From Oscillospiraceae bacterium (lineage in GTDB: Bacteria; Bacillota; Clostridia; Oscillospirales; Ruminococcaceae), in contig JAFWDH010000023.1 in the NCBI GenBank assembly GCA_017513135.1, positions 1 to 64,000 on the forward strand: DNA of 64,000 nt. The letters are read 5' to 3'. The position numbers were made by a program, and so were the translations under genes. Of this stretch, positions 46,349 to 56,768 are shown in pieces; position 1 is the first letter of the stretch; each line of letters starts with the position of its first letter. The notes beneath the pieces were generated by a model that was not told where the DNA came from, did not search any database, and saw only the letters and a list, made by a program, of their open reading frames with translations.

Positions 46349-47512
46349 TCATCCTCTGACTTCAAGGAGTTTCTGCTTGAGCTCAGTCTCGATCTTGCCG
46401 AGGGTGTTCTCAGCTTCCAGCCTCTTCTGGCGGCCTTCCTCCTGGATCCTGATAACTTCATCAAGGGTCTCGATAAGTTTGCGGTTCGCCTCTTCGACTG
46501 TCTCGATATCTACTATGCCGCGCTCGCTCTCCTTGGCGATCTCTATGGTGCCCATCTGGAGGGTCTCTGCGTTCTTCTTGAGGAGCTCGTTCGTCAGGTC
46601 ACTGACTTCTTTCTGAGCTTCCATGGCTTCCTTGGAGTGGGCCATTCCGAGCGCGAGCACCATCTGGTTCTTCCAGAGAGGTATGGTGTTGTTGATAGTG
46701 GTCTGGATCTTTTCGACCATCAGGGTATCACCGTTCTGGATGAGCCTGATCTCAGGAGCCATCTGGATGCTGATCTCTCTTGTGAGCTGGAGATCGTAGA
46801 GCTTCTTTTCAAATCTCTCACAGAGGTTTGCGAAGTCGTTTGCAGCCTGTGCATCTTCGGCAAGACCTGAGGCCTCGGCCTTGGCTTTGAGTTCCTTGAG
46901 AGTGGTTGCGCGCTCTTCCTCGAGCTTTTTCTTGCCGGCTATGATGTACATGGACAGTTCCTTGAAATACGCAAGGTTCACGTCATACATCTGATCGAAC
47001 ATAACGATATCCTTGAACAGTGTATTCTGGTGGTCCTTGAGGACTTCGGAGATCTTGTCGACGCTTGAAGAGGCTGTGTCATATCTTTCCTGGAGCTTTG
47101 CAAAAGCGCTTCTGGATTTTCTGAAGAGACCGAGGAAGCCTTTCTTCTCGTCACTGTCATTTACAGAGAAGCCCTTGAGCTCGACGACCAGATTGGAGAT
47201 CATGTCTCCGATCTCGCCGAGGTCCTTCGTGCGGACATTCTGAAGGGTGGTGTCTGAGAAGGATGCTATCTTCTCCTGGCATGCTGCGCCGTACTGCAGG
47301 ATAACGTTGGTATCCTTGATGTTGATCTTCTGAGAGAAGTCGGAAACGGCTTTCTTTTCCTCTTCTGTCAGATTGGCGTCGCTCAGATAATCCGTGACAG
47401 CGGAAGTCTCTTCCGGAGCGGCTACTATGGGAGTGAGGGTTGCTTCCTCAAAAGTTGTCGGATCCATTGTCGGGACCGGCAGTTCAAGAGAGAATCCGGT
47501 ATTCTCGGGCAT
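46349..47512 (-). CDS. telA: TelA-family toxic anion resistance protein
   Basis: Helical, largely coiled-coil protein of 387 residues without signal peptide or membrane helix. The mid-region SIQMAPEIRLIQNGDTL and the following TTINNTIPLWKNQM segment are conserved in TelA/YceH proteins. Named for tellurite resistance, but its cellular job is probably envelope maintenance. Forms an operon with xpaC; no tellurium TerD-type genes are nearby. Confidence 0.9.
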   Translation of the reverse strand: MPENTGFSLELPVPTMDPTTFEEATLTPIVAAPEETSAVTDYLSDANLTEEEKKAVSDFSQKINIKDTNVILQYGAACQEKIASFSDTTLQNVRTKDLGEIGDMISNLVVELKGFSVNDSDEKKGFLGLFRKSRSAFAKLQERYDTASSSVDKISEVLKDHQNTLFKDIVMFDQMYDVNLAYFKELSMYIIAGKKKLEEERATTLKELKAKAEASGLAEDAQAANDFANLCERFEKKLYDLQLTREISIQMAPEIRLIQNGDTLMVEKIQTTINNTIPLWKNQMVLALGMAHSKEAMEAQKEVSDLTNELLKKNAETLQMGTIEIAKESERGIVDIETVEEANRKLIETLDEVIRIQEEGRQKRLEAENTLGKIETELKQKLLEVRG

Positions 47513-47650
47513 TGCTGTTTCCTCCGTTATTAATATGTCAAAGTAACTAAGACCTATTGATCTGTACGATATGGATTATATCATAAGCGGTTGTTGAATA
47601 CACCTTATACTAAGCAAAATAGGGAAGCCCGAAAGGGTCAACACAGCGAA

Positions 47651-47682
47651 TTAAAAGCCGGACTGCTCTGCGCAGCCCGGCT
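47651..47682 (-). terminator. Terminator after thrS
   Basis: AGCCGG-CTGC pairs with GCAG-CCGGCT with one mismatch; TTTTAA follows on the minus strand. Confidence 0.75.
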
Positions 47683-47708
47683 CGTTCTTTGTTGCTGAAA
47701 TACTGTTA

Positions 47709-49613
47709 TCAGAGTGAACGGCTGTCGATCTCTTCCCTTATCCTGCTGATGAATTCGCCGAGGGGGAGGGAACCTTCATCGCCGGCTTTGCGGCTTCTGA
47801 GGGATACTGTGCCGGATTCGGCTTCCTTGTCGCCGACCACCAGCATATACGGTATCTTCTGGAGCTGTGCTTCGCGGATCTTGTAACCCATCTTCTCGTT
47901 TCTGAAGTCAGCTTCCGCGCGAACACCTGAGGCTTCGAGCTCCGAAAGGATCTCCGTTGCGTACTCGGTATGCTTCTCGGAGATCGGTATGACCTTGACC
48001 TGAACGGGAGCGAGCCATGTGGGGAACGCTCCGGCGAAGTGCTCGGTTATGATGCCTATAAACCTCTCGATGGAACCGAAAACGACACGATGGATCATGA
48101 CAGGCGTATGCTTCTCGCCGTCCTCACCCACATACTCCAGATTGAAGCGGCCGGGAAGCTGGTAGTCCAGCTGGATCGTGCCGCACTGCCAGGTGCGGTT
48201 GAGGCAATCCTTGATGTGGAAGTCAAGCTTGGGACCGTAGAATGCGCCATCTCCCGGATTGACTGTATAATCTTTTCCGATGCTGGTGATCGCATCCGCA
48301 AGAGCTGCAGTCGCGATGTCCCAGTCTTCGACTGATCCTATGTGGTCTTCCGGCATCGTGGACAGCTCGATGCGATATTCAAGCCCGAAGAGGGAGTAGA
48401 CTTCATCGAAGAGCCTCGCGATCCTGATGACCTCATCCTTTATCTGTTCCTTTGCGAGCAGAATGTGCGCGTCATCCTGAGTGAAGGCGCGGACCCGGAA
48501 CATGCCGTGAAGCGCACCGGACAGCTCATGACGATGGACGTTGCCCAGCTCTCCATAGCGCAGCGGAAGGTCGCGGTAGGAGTGAGGAGCCAGATCATAG
48601 ACCAGGATGCTGCCGGGGCAGTTCATGGGCTTGATCGCAAAATCCTCACCATCGATCACGGTCGTATACATATTGTCCTTGTAGTGATCCCAGTGACCGG
48701 ATGTCTCCCATAGTGTGCGCTTCATTATCTGTGGTGTCTGGATCTCCACATAGTCCCATTTCTTGTGGACGCCTCTCCAGTAATCGATGAGTGTGTTTCT
48801 CAGGACCATTCCCTTGGGAAGATAGAAGGGGAAACCGGGAGCTTCGTCTCTGAATGCAAACAGACCGAGATCTTTTCCCAGTTTTCTGTGATCGCGTTTT
48901 CTTGCCTCTTCCAGCATGGTCAGATAATCGTTGAGCTGTGAGGCTTTGGGGAACGAGATGCCGTATACTCTCTGGAGCATCTTGTTGTTTGCGTCTGCTC
49001 TCCAGTATGCTCCTGTGACGTTCAGAAGCTTGACGGCTCCGATCCTTCCGGTGCTCATGACATGGGGGCCGGCACAGAGATCGGTAAAGTCTCCCTGACT
49101 GTAGAAGGATATTTCCGCATCTTCGGGAAGATCGTTGATCAGCTCGACCTTATACGGGTTCGAAGACATCTTCGCGAGAGCGTCTTCTCTGTTGAGAACG
49201 AATCGCTCTATAGGCAGGTCCTCCTTAATGATCTTTCTCATCTCATCCTCGATCTTTTCCAGGATCTCGGGAGTGAAGGTCACGTCACAGTCGATATCAT
49301 AATAGAAACCGTTTTCTACCGCAGGGCCGATAGTGAACAGCGTCTGGGGATAAAGATGCTGGATCGCCTGAGCCATGATATGGGAGGTTGAGTGCCAGTA
49401 CGCGTGTTTCCCGTCTGCGTCATCAAAGGTAAGTACGGAGAGTTCGCAGTCTTCCTGGATGGGAAGCCTCAGGTCCCTTATCTCACCGTTGACAGAGACG
49501 GCGCAGGCTGCTTTGGCAAGCCCTGCCCCGATGCTCTGGGCAACTTCCAGACCGGTCACTCCTGAGGGGAATTCCCGAACATCTCCTCTGAGGTTGATCT
49601 TGATGTTTGACAT
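47709..49613 (-). CDS. thrS: Threonyl-tRNA synthetase
   Basis: Class II synthetase charging tRNA-Thr. Domain order: TGS (about 1-62), editing domain with HSTSHIMAQA (about 70-220), class II catalytic core (about 240-530, with the zinc Cys in MNCPGSI and the motif 2 region), and the anticodon-binding domain to residue 634. Under control of a T-box leader. GGAGG precedes the ATG. Confidence 0.97.
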   Translation of the reverse strand: MSNIKINLRGDVREFPSGVTGLEVAQSIGAGLAKAACAVSVNGEIRDLRLPIQEDCELSVLTFDDADGKHAYWHSTSHIMAQAIQHLYPQTLFTIGPAVENGFYYDIDCDVTFTPEILEKIEDEMRKIIKEDLPIERFVLNREDALAKMSSNPYKVELINDLPEDAEISFYSQGDFTDLCAGPHVMSTGRIGAVKLLNVTGAYWRADANNKMLQRVYGISFPKASQLNDYLTMLEEARKRDHRKLGKDLGLFAFRDEAPGFPFYLPKGMVLRNTLIDYWRGVHKKWDYVEIQTPQIMKRTLWETSGHWDHYKDNMYTTVIDGEDFAIKPMNCPGSILVYDLAPHSYRDLPLRYGELGNVHRHELSGALHGMFRVRAFTQDDAHILLAKEQIKDEVIRIARLFDEVYSLFGLEYRIELSTMPEDHIGSVEDWDIATAALADAITSIGKDYTVNPGDGAFYGPKLDFHIKDCLNRTWQCGTIQLDYQLPGRFNLEYVGEDGEKHTPVMIHRVVFGSIERFIGIITEHFAGAFPTWLAPVQVKVIPISEKHTEYATEILSELEASGVRAEADFRNEKMGYKIREAQLQKIPYMLVVGDKEAESGTVSLRSRKAGDEGSLPLGEFISRIREEIDSRSL

Positions 49614-49644
49614 TATCTATGAATCCTCCAAAAAAGAATTATAA

Positions 49645-49867
49645 ACAAAAAATCCCATCCCCGAACGGGATGGGAAAAATAACCCACGGTTCCACCCGAA
49701 TTGCGCCAGAGGCGCCACTCATTGCGGCGTTAACGGGCCGGCCCGTCTCCTGTTCACAGGAGATCCTCAGCGGTGGTGCCTGTCATAGTGCCCTGCGCTT
49801 TCTCAGCTTCAGCAGCGCTCTCTTTGAGGGTGGACCAAAACAGTTCGTCCGCATCACGGGATCATCT
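49645..49867 (-). promoter_or_regulatory. T-box leader (threonine) of thrS
   Basis: The antiterminator T-box core GGGTGGAACCGTGGGT reads on the minus strand at about 49681-49698. The terminator hairpin TCCCATCCC/GGGATGGGA with a T-run lies at about 49646-49676. A long stem I is closed by GATCC/GGATC (49859-49863 with 49762-49766). ACC (Thr) codons sit in the specifier position at 49772-49777. Uncharged tRNA-Thr should favour antitermination. Confidence 0.92.
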
Positions 49868-49879
49868 TCAATCATAGTT

Positions 49880-49908
49880 AAACTATCATAGAGGTTTGAC
49901 TATGTCAA
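49880..49908 (-). promoter_or_regulatory. thrS promoter
   Basis: On the minus strand, -35 TTGACA (49903-49908), spacer 17 bp, -10 TAGTTT (49880-49885), a few bases ahead of the T-box leader. Confidence 0.6.
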
Positions 49909-49929
49909 GCAACAGGCCGGAGCAGTTTA

Positions 49930-49958
49930 TTGACATTAACCGGTATTTATTATTTAAT
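49930..49958 (+). promoter_or_regulatory. Promoter of rny
   Basis: -35 TTGACA (49930-49935) and -10 TTTAAT (49953-49958), 17 bp apart, divergent from the thrS promoter. Confidence 0.65.
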
Positions 49959-50061
49959 AAAAAAGGTATTTTGAACAGAATTGGCATGTTGTGTTCATGC
50001 CGCTGCTGTTTAGGAATATATCATTAAGCGATTTATATATATCTGAAAGGTGAATGGAACA

Positions 50062-51624
50062 ATGGAAACAGTATCTGTTACCGTAGCCGTTGTTTCAGCA
50101 ATCATTGCGGCCATCATTAGTGGCATTGCCTGTTTTTTTATCGGTATATCTCACAGACGAAAAGTAGCTGAGGCTAAGATCGGCTCCGCGGAAGCGGAGG
50201 CGACCCGTCTTGTCAATGATGCAATAAGATCTGCTGAACAGCGAAGAAAAGAAGTTATCCTCGAAGCAAAGGACGAGATCTACAGACTCAGATCCGAATC
50301 GGACAGGGAGCTCCGCGACAGAAGGAGCGAGGTCCAGAGGCAGGAGAGACGCCTCACCCAGAGAGAAGAGACTCTGGACAAGAAGCAGGAGCAGAATGAG
50401 GCTGAGACCGCAAGGCTCCAGAAACGCAGCGAACAGCTCGAGCAGAAGATCCGTGAAGCGGACGAGCTGAAGGCCCTTCAGTCGGAAACACTTGAGAAGA
50501 TCTCAGGGTTCACCACTGAACAGGCGAAGGAAGTCCTTCTGAACAAGGTCGACGAAGAACTCGATCACGAAAAGGCCGTAAAGATCAATGCATACAAGCA
50601 GAATCTTGCGGACGAATGCGACACCATCGCCAAGAACATACTCAGTATAGCAGTTGCAAGATGCGCGGCTGACCATTCATCAGAGACCACGGTTTCCGTT
50701 GTCTCCCTTCCAAATGACGAGATGAAGGGAAGGATCATCGGCCGTGAGGGACGCAACATCAGGGCGATAGAGAATGCTACAGGAGCCGATCTCATAATCG
50801 ATGATACGCCGGAAGCCATAGCGATCTCTTGTTTTGATCCTGTCAGGAGAGAGATAGCCAGGATCACGCTTGAGAAACTCATTCAGGACGGACGCATACA
50901 TCCTGCCCGCATCGAAGACTGCCTTGAAAAGGCCAAAAAAGAAGTCGAAACGAAGATCAGGCGCGAAGGAGAACGTGTCGTTCTGGAAGTCGGAGTTCAC
51001 GGGCTTCATCCCGATCTTATAAAGATACTCGGAAGACTTTATTACAGGACGAGCTACGGTCAGAACTGCCTGAATCACTCGCAGGAAGTCGCGCTGCTTT
51101 CCGGACTCATCGCCTCGGAACTCGGGCTCGATGTCACTCAGGCGAAGCGTGCAGGTCTTCTGCATGACATAGGCAAGGCGCTTGACCACGAATATGAGGG
51201 AACTCACATCCAGCTCGGCGTTGAGATCGCCAAGAGATACAAGGAGAGCCCTGAGATCATACACGCTATAGAAGCGCATCACAATGACGTGGAGCCTCAG
51301 ACTCCTCTTGCTTATGTCATAATGGCAGCGGATGCTATCTCAGCGTCCAGACCGGGCGCCAGAAGCGAGAACCTCGAGAACTACATCAAGAGGCTCGAGA
51401 AGCTTGAAGAGATCGCCAATACCTATGACGGAGTCGACAGTTCATATGCCATTCAGGCCGGCCGCGAGATCAGGATCTTTGTAAAGCCGGAACAGGTCGG
51501 TGATGATAAGCTGACTGTAGTTGCTCACGATATCGTCCAGAGGATAGAGGATGAGCTCAGTTATCCGGGACAGGTCAAGGTCAATGTCATACGTGAGAGC
51601 CGGGCGGTTGATTACGCTAAATAA
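50062..51624 (+). CDS. rny: Ribonuclease Y
   Basis: Membrane-anchored endonuclease that starts mRNA decay in Bacillota. An N-terminal helix (about 5-27) is followed by a Glu/Arg-rich coiled coil (about 35-180), a KH domain with [13 protein letters not shown] (about 225-240) and an HD domain with [10 protein letters not shown] (about 375-385). 520 residues, the usual length. ATG at 50062 was preferred; AAAGGTG lies 10 nt upstream. Confidence 0.97.
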   Translation: METVSVTVAVVSAIIAAIISGIACFFIGISHRRKVAEAKIGSAEAEATRLVNDAIRSAEQRRKEVILEAKDEIYRLRSESDRELRDRRSEVQRQERRLTQREETLDKKQEQNEAETARLQKRSEQLEQKIREADELKALQSETLEKISGFTTEQAKEVLLNKVDEELDHEKAVKINAYKQNLADECDTIAKNILSIAVARCAADHSSETTVSVVSLPNDEMKGRIIGREGRNIRAIENATGADLIIDDTPEAIAISCFDPVRREIARITLEKLIQDGRIHPARIEDCLEKAKKEVETKIRREGERVVLEVGVHGLHPDLIKILGRLYYRTSYGQNCLNHSQEVALLSGLIASELGLDVTQAKRAGLLHDIGKALDHEYEGTHIQLGVEIAKRYKESPEIIHAIEAHHNDVEPQTPLAYVIMAADAISASRPGARSENLENYIKRLEKLEEIANTYDGVDSSYAIQAGREIRIFVKPEQVGDDKLTVVAHDIVQRIEDELSYPGQVKVNVIRESRAVDYAK

Positions 51625-51634
51625 TAAGGGAATG

Positions 51635-51665
51635 CGCCGCTTCAGGTTATGAAGCGGCGTTTTTT
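51635..51665 (+). terminator. Terminator between rny and recG
   Basis: CGCCGCTTC pairs with GAAGCGGCG, followed by TTTTTT. The recG reading frame opens inside it, so the upstream ATG at 51649 is not the start. Confidence 0.85.
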
Positions 51666-51690
51666 GTTTGTGAAAACGGAGCATCGGATA

Positions 51691-53748
51691 TTGCAGAGTA
51701 AAGCAGAAAAAGCAGGATTGCTTGAAAGAAGCGTCAGTTCCCTCAAAGGAGTCGGAGCCAGGCGCAGTCTTCTTTACTCAAGGATAGGGATCAGGACTGT
51801 CGGGGATCTGCTTAGGCATTATCCCCGCAGTTATGCCAACTATGTTGTATGTGAGGACATCTCTGCTGCGGAAGACGGCTCATCGATCTCCGTAAAAGCA
51901 TATGTTGACAGGAAGACACAGCCTGTAAGGATAAAGGGTGGCAGGACGATGCAGCGCGTGCACGCTGTCTCACCTGACGGTTCGTCAGTGGAGCTCACAT
52001 ACTTCAATAACCCTTATGCGACCGCAAAGATAGAGGCGGGCAGCGAATACATCTTCCACGGAAGGATACAGAAGGATCTGTTTGGAATCAGAATGATCAA
52101 TCCCGTCCTTGTGCAGGAAAACGAGATGGGCATGCTCATTCCGCAGTATCCGCTTACCGAGGGACTGTCCTCCAGGATGATCGCCTCAAATATCCGTCAG
52201 GTCCTGCAGGATCCGGATCTGGAGATAGATGAAACTCTTCCGCCGGAGGTTATCGACAAGTACGGGCTCATGGGAACTGAAGAGGCGATCCGAAAGGTCC
52301 ATTTTCCAAAGGATGACGGTGAAGCGACGCAGGCAAGAAAAAGGCTGGTGTTCGAAGAGCTTCTTGTCCTGTCGCTCGGCATAAAGCTCAGAAAAAGCAG
52401 TATGGGCGGAGATAAGACGGGTTACAGTGACCTCTCAGCCGATGCATTCATTGAGTCTCTTCCGTTTCCGCTTACAGGTGCTCAGAAGAGATGTATACGG
52501 GAGATCGCCGGGGACTTGGGCGGAAGCAGGGCAATGAACAGGCTCCTGCAGGGAGATGTCGGAAGCGGAAAGACGGCCGTGGCTGCAGCTGCAGTCTATC
52601 TTGCATGGAAGAACGGCCATCAAAGCGTGGTCATGGCCCCGACGGAAGTGCTGGCTGAACAGCATGCGGAGACTTTCAGAAAGTATCTGGAACCTTTCGG
52701 AATGTCCGTGGGCCTCCTGACTGGCTCAGTGAAAGGGACAGCCAGACAGACTCTGCTGAAACAGATAGCGTCCGGAGGCGCAGATCTGGTCGTCGGAACG
52801 CACGCTGTGATATCTGACGGAGTCGAGTTCAGGGATCTTGATCTGGTCATCACAGACGAACAGCACAGATTCGGCGTGTCGCAGCGGGCCATGCTGAGCG
52901 GAAAGGGAACATCACCTCATACGCTCGTCATGTCGGCGACTCCTATACCGAGGACTCTTTCCCTGATAGTATACGGAGATCTGGATATCTCCGTGCTTGA
53001 TGAGCTTCCCAAAGGACGCAAACGCATAAGGACGGTCCTCGTGGATGACAGCTACAGGGACCGGTATCTCGGTTTTGTGAGAAAGACTGTGGAAGAAGGT
53101 CATCAGGCATATATCGTATGCCCGCTGGTTGATGAGAGCGATGCGGTCCCTGATGCCGTTTCTGCCACAGAATACTTTGACCGGTTGAGAGAGAACTGGC
53201 TCAGCGGGATAGAGGTCGGGCTGCTGCACGGAAAGATGTCTTCGCAGGATAAGGCTGACCTGATGGAAAAGTTCAGAACGGGACTGGTCAAGGTGCTCGT
53301 GTCGACAACGGTCATAGAGGTCGGAGTGGACTGCCCGAATGCTACGCTTATGATAATAGAAAATGCGGAGAGATTCGGACTGTCTACGCTGCACCAGCTG
53401 AGAGGACGCATTGGAAGAGGTCAGGATCAGAGCTGGTGTGTGCTGGTGTCTTCCGCGGGATCCGGCACTGCAAAACAGAGGCTGGACCTTCTGGTGGAGA
53501 CAGACGACGGATTCAGGATCGCGACTGAAGACCTGAAGATGCGCGGCCCCGGAGATTTCCTCGGGAGCAGACAGCACGGCTTGCCGAATCTAGCTGTTGC
53601 TGACATTGTGGATGATGAAAAGTCGCTGTATACTGCGAATGATGCTGCAGAAGAGATACTGAGAAATGATCCGGGACTGAAAGACAGTCCTGCTCTTGTG
53701 TCGGCTGTGAGAAAACTATTTACGGAATCGGGACAGGTGTTCAATTGA
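51691..53748 (+). CDS. recG: ATP-dependent DNA helicase RecG
   Basis: Branch-migrating helicase that remodels stalled forks. An N-terminal wedge (OB) domain starts with SSLKGVG; the helicase core has Walker A GDVGSGKT, the DEQHRFG Walker B box and MSATPIPRTL; the C-terminal RecG motif QLRGRIGRG follows. TTG at 51691 with GGAG 9 nt upstream gives 685 residues, the family norm, and avoids the terminator. Stop overlaps the next start. Confidence 0.95.
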   Translation: MQSKAEKAGLLERSVSSLKGVGARRSLLYSRIGIRTVGDLLRHYPRSYANYVVCEDISAAEDGSSISVKAYVDRKTQPVRIKGGRTMQRVHAVSPDGSSVELTYFNNPYATAKIEAGSEYIFHGRIQKDLFGIRMINPVLVQENEMGMLIPQYPLTEGLSSRMIASNIRQVLQDPDLEIDETLPPEVIDKYGLMGTEEAIRKVHFPKDDGEATQARKRLVFEELLVLSLGIKLRKSSMGGDKTGYSDLSADAFIESLPFPLTGAQKRCIREIAGDLGGSRAMNRLLQGDVGSGKTAVAAAAVYLAWKNGHQSVVMAPTEVLAEQHAETFRKYLEPFGMSVGLLTGSVKGTARQTLLKQIASGGADLVVGTHAVISDGVEFRDLDLVITDEQHRFGVSQRAMLSGKGTSPHTLVMSATPIPRTLSLIVYGDLDISVLDELPKGRKRIRTVLVDDSYRDRYLGFVRKTVEEGHQAYIVCPLVDESDAVPDAVSATEYFDRLRENWLSGIEVGLLHGKMSSQDKADLMEKFRTGLVKVLVSTTVIEVGVDCPNATLMIIENAERFGLSTLHQLRGRIGRGQDQSWCVLVSSAGSGTAKQRLDLLVETDDGFRIATEDLKMRGPGDFLGSRQHGLPNLAVADIVDDEKSLYTANDAAEEILRNDPGLKDSPALVSAVRKLFTESGQVFN

Positions 53749-55073
53749 AAAGAAGGATTGTTGCCGCAGCTGCGGTACTGCTGATCATGGCGGGAGCTGT
53801 GCTCCCGGTCAATGCGTCGCCTACAAGGATAGAACTCGGCGTTGAGGTGACGGCAGAAGCTGCTTATATCGTAAATGATGATACAGGCAGGGTCGTGTAC
53901 CAAAAGAATGCCGACAGAAGGATGTATCCTGCATCCACCACCAAGATCATGTCTGCCGCGCTTGCAATGACTATGTGCGGCGATATAGAGAATACTATGG
54001 TCACCGTTCCATACGACGTATGGGTGGAATTCGATGGGATAGACATCTCCAATGCCGGGATCTACGGCGGAGAGGTGATGTCTATGAGCGATCTCGTGCA
54101 CTGCATGCTCATCCAGTCCGCCAATGAAGCGGCCTCCTCCGTCGCAGCTTATTTCGGAAGGGATTCATTCATTGAGGCTATGAACAGAAAAGCTGCGGAG
54201 CTTGGATGCACCGGAACTCATTTCGTGAATCCACACGGCCTGTTTGATGAGAACCACTACACTACCGCCCGTGATCTTTATCTGATCACTCAGTGGGCGC
54301 TCACGGTACCGGGTTTCAGTGAGATCACGTCGCTCAGCAGTTACACGCTGAGTGAGACAAACGTCCATTCCGAGAGAGACATCTATTCCACGATAATGCT
54401 TCAGAACAGCTATTCGGGATACTATACAAGGTATATCAAAGGCATAAAGACCGGAACGATAGATGAGTCCGGAAGATGTCTCGTCACCAGAGCAGAGAGC
54501 GGAGGAATGTCATTCACGGCTGTTTTTCTCGGCTGTCCATTTGAGGTCGACACGAGATTCTGGGATGAAGGAAATTCCGTATTCACGAATGCCAGGCTGT
54601 CATTTGACTGGCTGTTCGACAATACGGCTGTATCGGAAGTGGTAAAGACGGGTACGCCTGTAAGTGAGACTGCGCTGAAGTACGCGTCAGAAAAAGATTA
54701 TCTTATGCTGTACGCAGCCTCACCTGTTTCAACTATAATCCAGACGGGTACCGGAGAGAGTCCGGACATCACATATGAGACCAGTGTCCCGGAAGAGATC
54801 GAAGCACCTGTCGCGGACGGACAGGTCATCGGATCAGCCAGAGTGTATTCCGACGGTGTTTACGTAGGTGATGTTGATCTGATCGCTATGGAGGACATAA
54901 AGAAGAGTTACTTCATCTATATAATGGACAGGATCAACAGGGTCCTGACATCAACTCCTGCAATAATTTGTTATGCGCTTCTGCTGGTGCTTGCCGCTCT
55001 TTACAGCTATTACATGCTTGTGGTGGTCAGACGCGCGGAGTCAGAGCGGAACAGAGGCAGGCGGAACAGGTGA
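53745..55073 (+). CDS. D-alanyl-D-alanine carboxypeptidase (DacF/PBP5 type)
   Basis: Trims the terminal D-Ala of peptidoglycan stem peptides. A signal peptide ends near NASPT. SxxK is seen in PASTTKIMSA, SxN in IQSANEAAS and KTG in IKGIKTGT. A C-terminal beta-rich domain and then a transmembrane helix near residue 405-425 anchor it. TTG start overlaps the recG stop. A strong terminator hairpin (CAGCGGGACTTCAGA) follows. Confidence 0.93.
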   Translation: MKRRIVAAAAVLLIMAGAVLPVNASPTRIELGVEVTAEAAYIVNDDTGRVVYQKNADRRMYPASTTKIMSAALAMTMCGDIENTMVTVPYDVWVEFDGIDISNAGIYGGEVMSMSDLVHCMLIQSANEAASSVAAYFGRDSFIEAMNRKAAELGCTGTHFVNPHGLFDENHYTTARDLYLITQWALTVPGFSEITSLSSYTLSETNVHSERDIYSTIMLQNSYSGYYTRYIKGIKTGTIDESGRCLVTRAESGGMSFTAVFLGCPFEVDTRFWDEGNSVFTNARLSFDWLFDNTAVSEVVKTGTPVSETALKYASEKDYLMLYAASPVSTIIQTGTGESPDITYETSVPEEIEAPVADGQVIGSARVYSDGVYVGDVDLIAMEDIKKSYFIYIMDRINRVLTSTPAIICYALLLVLAALYSYYMLVVVRRAESERNRGRRNR

Positions 55074-55107
55074 GCTGACAAGAAGCACAGAAAAAACGAA
55101 GTGAAAA

Positions 55108-55148
55108 CAGCGGGACTTCAGATGATTCTGAAGTCCCGCTGCCCGTTT
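55108..55148 (+). terminator. Terminator after the D-Ala-D-Ala carboxypeptidase gene
   Basis: A 15-bp perfect stem (CAGCGGGACTTCAGA) with a TGAT loop, then CCCGTTTT. Confidence 0.9.
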
Positions 55149-55181
55149 TAGGAGTTTATGGAGAAATGTATGAAAATGTGT

Positions 55182-56564
55182 TTACTGTACACGCTGCATG
55201 AGTTCCACATCAAAGGTCATGATGCGGTTGCCGCGGATCACCTGAACGCTGATCACATCTCCTGCATTGTATTTCTTGAGGAGACTTGTGAGGTCATCCA
55301 CCTGCGTGATCGCGATATCGTCGACACTTACTATGCAGTCCCATGCCTTTAGACCTGCGCGTTCTGCGCCGTAACCAGCTTCAATATTGATGATATAGAC
55401 TCCGTAACGCGTCAGGTTATACTGTTTAGCTGTTGCTTCATCGTATACCTGCTGTACGGTGATGCCCATGATAGGCGATGAAGGCGATATGATCCCGCCT
55501 CCGTCAAGGATCTTAGTCACGGATTCGATGACGATGCTGCTCGGTATGGCAAATCCAAGTCCTTCAACATCTTCGCCTGCGGATTTGGCATTGACGATTC
55601 CGATCAGTTCGCCGCGGGAGTTGAAGAGCCCGCCGCCTGAGTTACCGTGGTTGACCGCTGCGCTTGTCTGAAGAAGGGTCATCTCCTGCCCCTCGACCTC
55701 TACCTCGCGGTCAAGAGCGCTTACGATACCGTCTGTAACTGTTCCGCCGAGAGAACCGAGGGGATTGCCTATGGCAAAGACAGTCTCGCCGACCTTGAGC
55801 TTGGATGAATCTGCCAGTACTGCTGCAGGCAGTTCATGAGCGTCGATCTTGACTACAGCAAGGTCATTATCGGCGTCGTATCCGTAGACTGTTCCGGTGT
55901 GTGAGCTGCCATCCGGCAGAGTGACAGTGATGCTGGAAGCGCCCTGGATGACATGATAGCATGTGGCGATGTATCCGTCAGAATCGATGATCACGCCGCT
56001 GCCGGCTCCCTGTGAGATGCTTTGAGAGAAGAAGCTTCCGGTCTTGACTATCTCTGTGGTGATCTCGACTACGCTTTCCTTTGCCGCAGAGATGATATCT
56101 GTAAGGTCCGAAGTTCCCGAGGATGCGGGGGTGCTCTCGGTCGGCTCTTTGACGGTAGTGATGACTACTGATTCCTTGGCAAACAGCTTTGAGTATGTCC
56201 AGGCACCGCCGAATCCGCTTACCAGGGACAGAAGAATGCAGAGGGCTACCAGCCATCCGTGTCCTGCTTTTTTGCGGCTTCTCGCTTTTCCGGCGTGTTC
56301 AGTCGTAAAGTCATGCGAATACACCGGGGAATCGTCAGAGACATAGGGGCTGCGGAAACTGGAGTAATGATCTGATGCTCCGGAAGAGCTGTCGAAGTTT
56401 CTTCCGGCATCAGGCATTGCGTAATGGTACTCTCCCGTTGAGCTGCTTCCGTAATGATAAGGCTCTGCTGCTCCGGACTGGCCGGAAACCTCAGCCTCTG
56501 AGGTGACTTCGTCTATGTTTACTGACTGATCGTCATGAATCTCATAATCGTTGAATTCGTTCAT
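55182..56564 (-). CDS. HtrA/DegP-type membrane serine protease
   Basis: Cell-surface quality-control protease. A 100-residue cytoplasmic tail rich in Ser, Tyr and Asp precedes a transmembrane helix (about 105-127), then a trypsin-like domain with His in ATCYHVIQ, Asp in DNDLAVVK and Ser in GNSGGG, and one PDZ domain (about 370-450). 460 residues. The tail is longer and more Ser/Tyr-rich than in typical HtrA. Convergent with the upstream carboxypeptidase gene. Confidence 0.94.
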   Translation of the reverse strand: MNEFNDYEIHDDQSVNIDEVTSEAEVSGQSGAAEPYHYGSSSTGEYHYAMPDAGRNFDSSSGASDHYSSFRSPYVSDDSPVYSHDFTTEHAGKARSRKKAGHGWLVALCILLSLVSGFGGAWTYSKLFAKESVVITTVKEPTESTPASSGTSDLTDIISAAKESVVEITTEIVKTGSFFSQSISQGAGSGVIIDSDGYIATCYHVIQGASSITVTLPDGSSHTGTVYGYDADNDLAVVKIDAHELPAAVLADSSKLKVGETVFAIGNPLGSLGGTVTDGIVSALDREVEVEGQEMTLLQTSAAVNHGNSGGGLFNSRGELIGIVNAKSAGEDVEGLGFAIPSSIVIESVTKILDGGGIISPSSPIMGITVQQVYDEATAKQYNLTRYGVYIINIEAGYGAERAGLKAWDCIVSVDDIAITQVDDLTSLLKKYNAGDVISVQVIRGNRIMTFDVELMQRVQ

Positions 56565-56768
56565 TGTATTGCCTCCTTTTTGGTTTCCGATTGAGATTAT
56601 ATAGGCCTTGTGTGAATTCTATTTGAACAATGAATGTAGTTTATATGCATTTTGTCATGCACAGACATTGAGTGAAGAGACGACTTGATTGTAGAATTAT
56701 ATATATATTCTGATGATGCACAGCGTATGAATGACCTGCAGTCATCTCACTAAACGGAGGACAAAACA

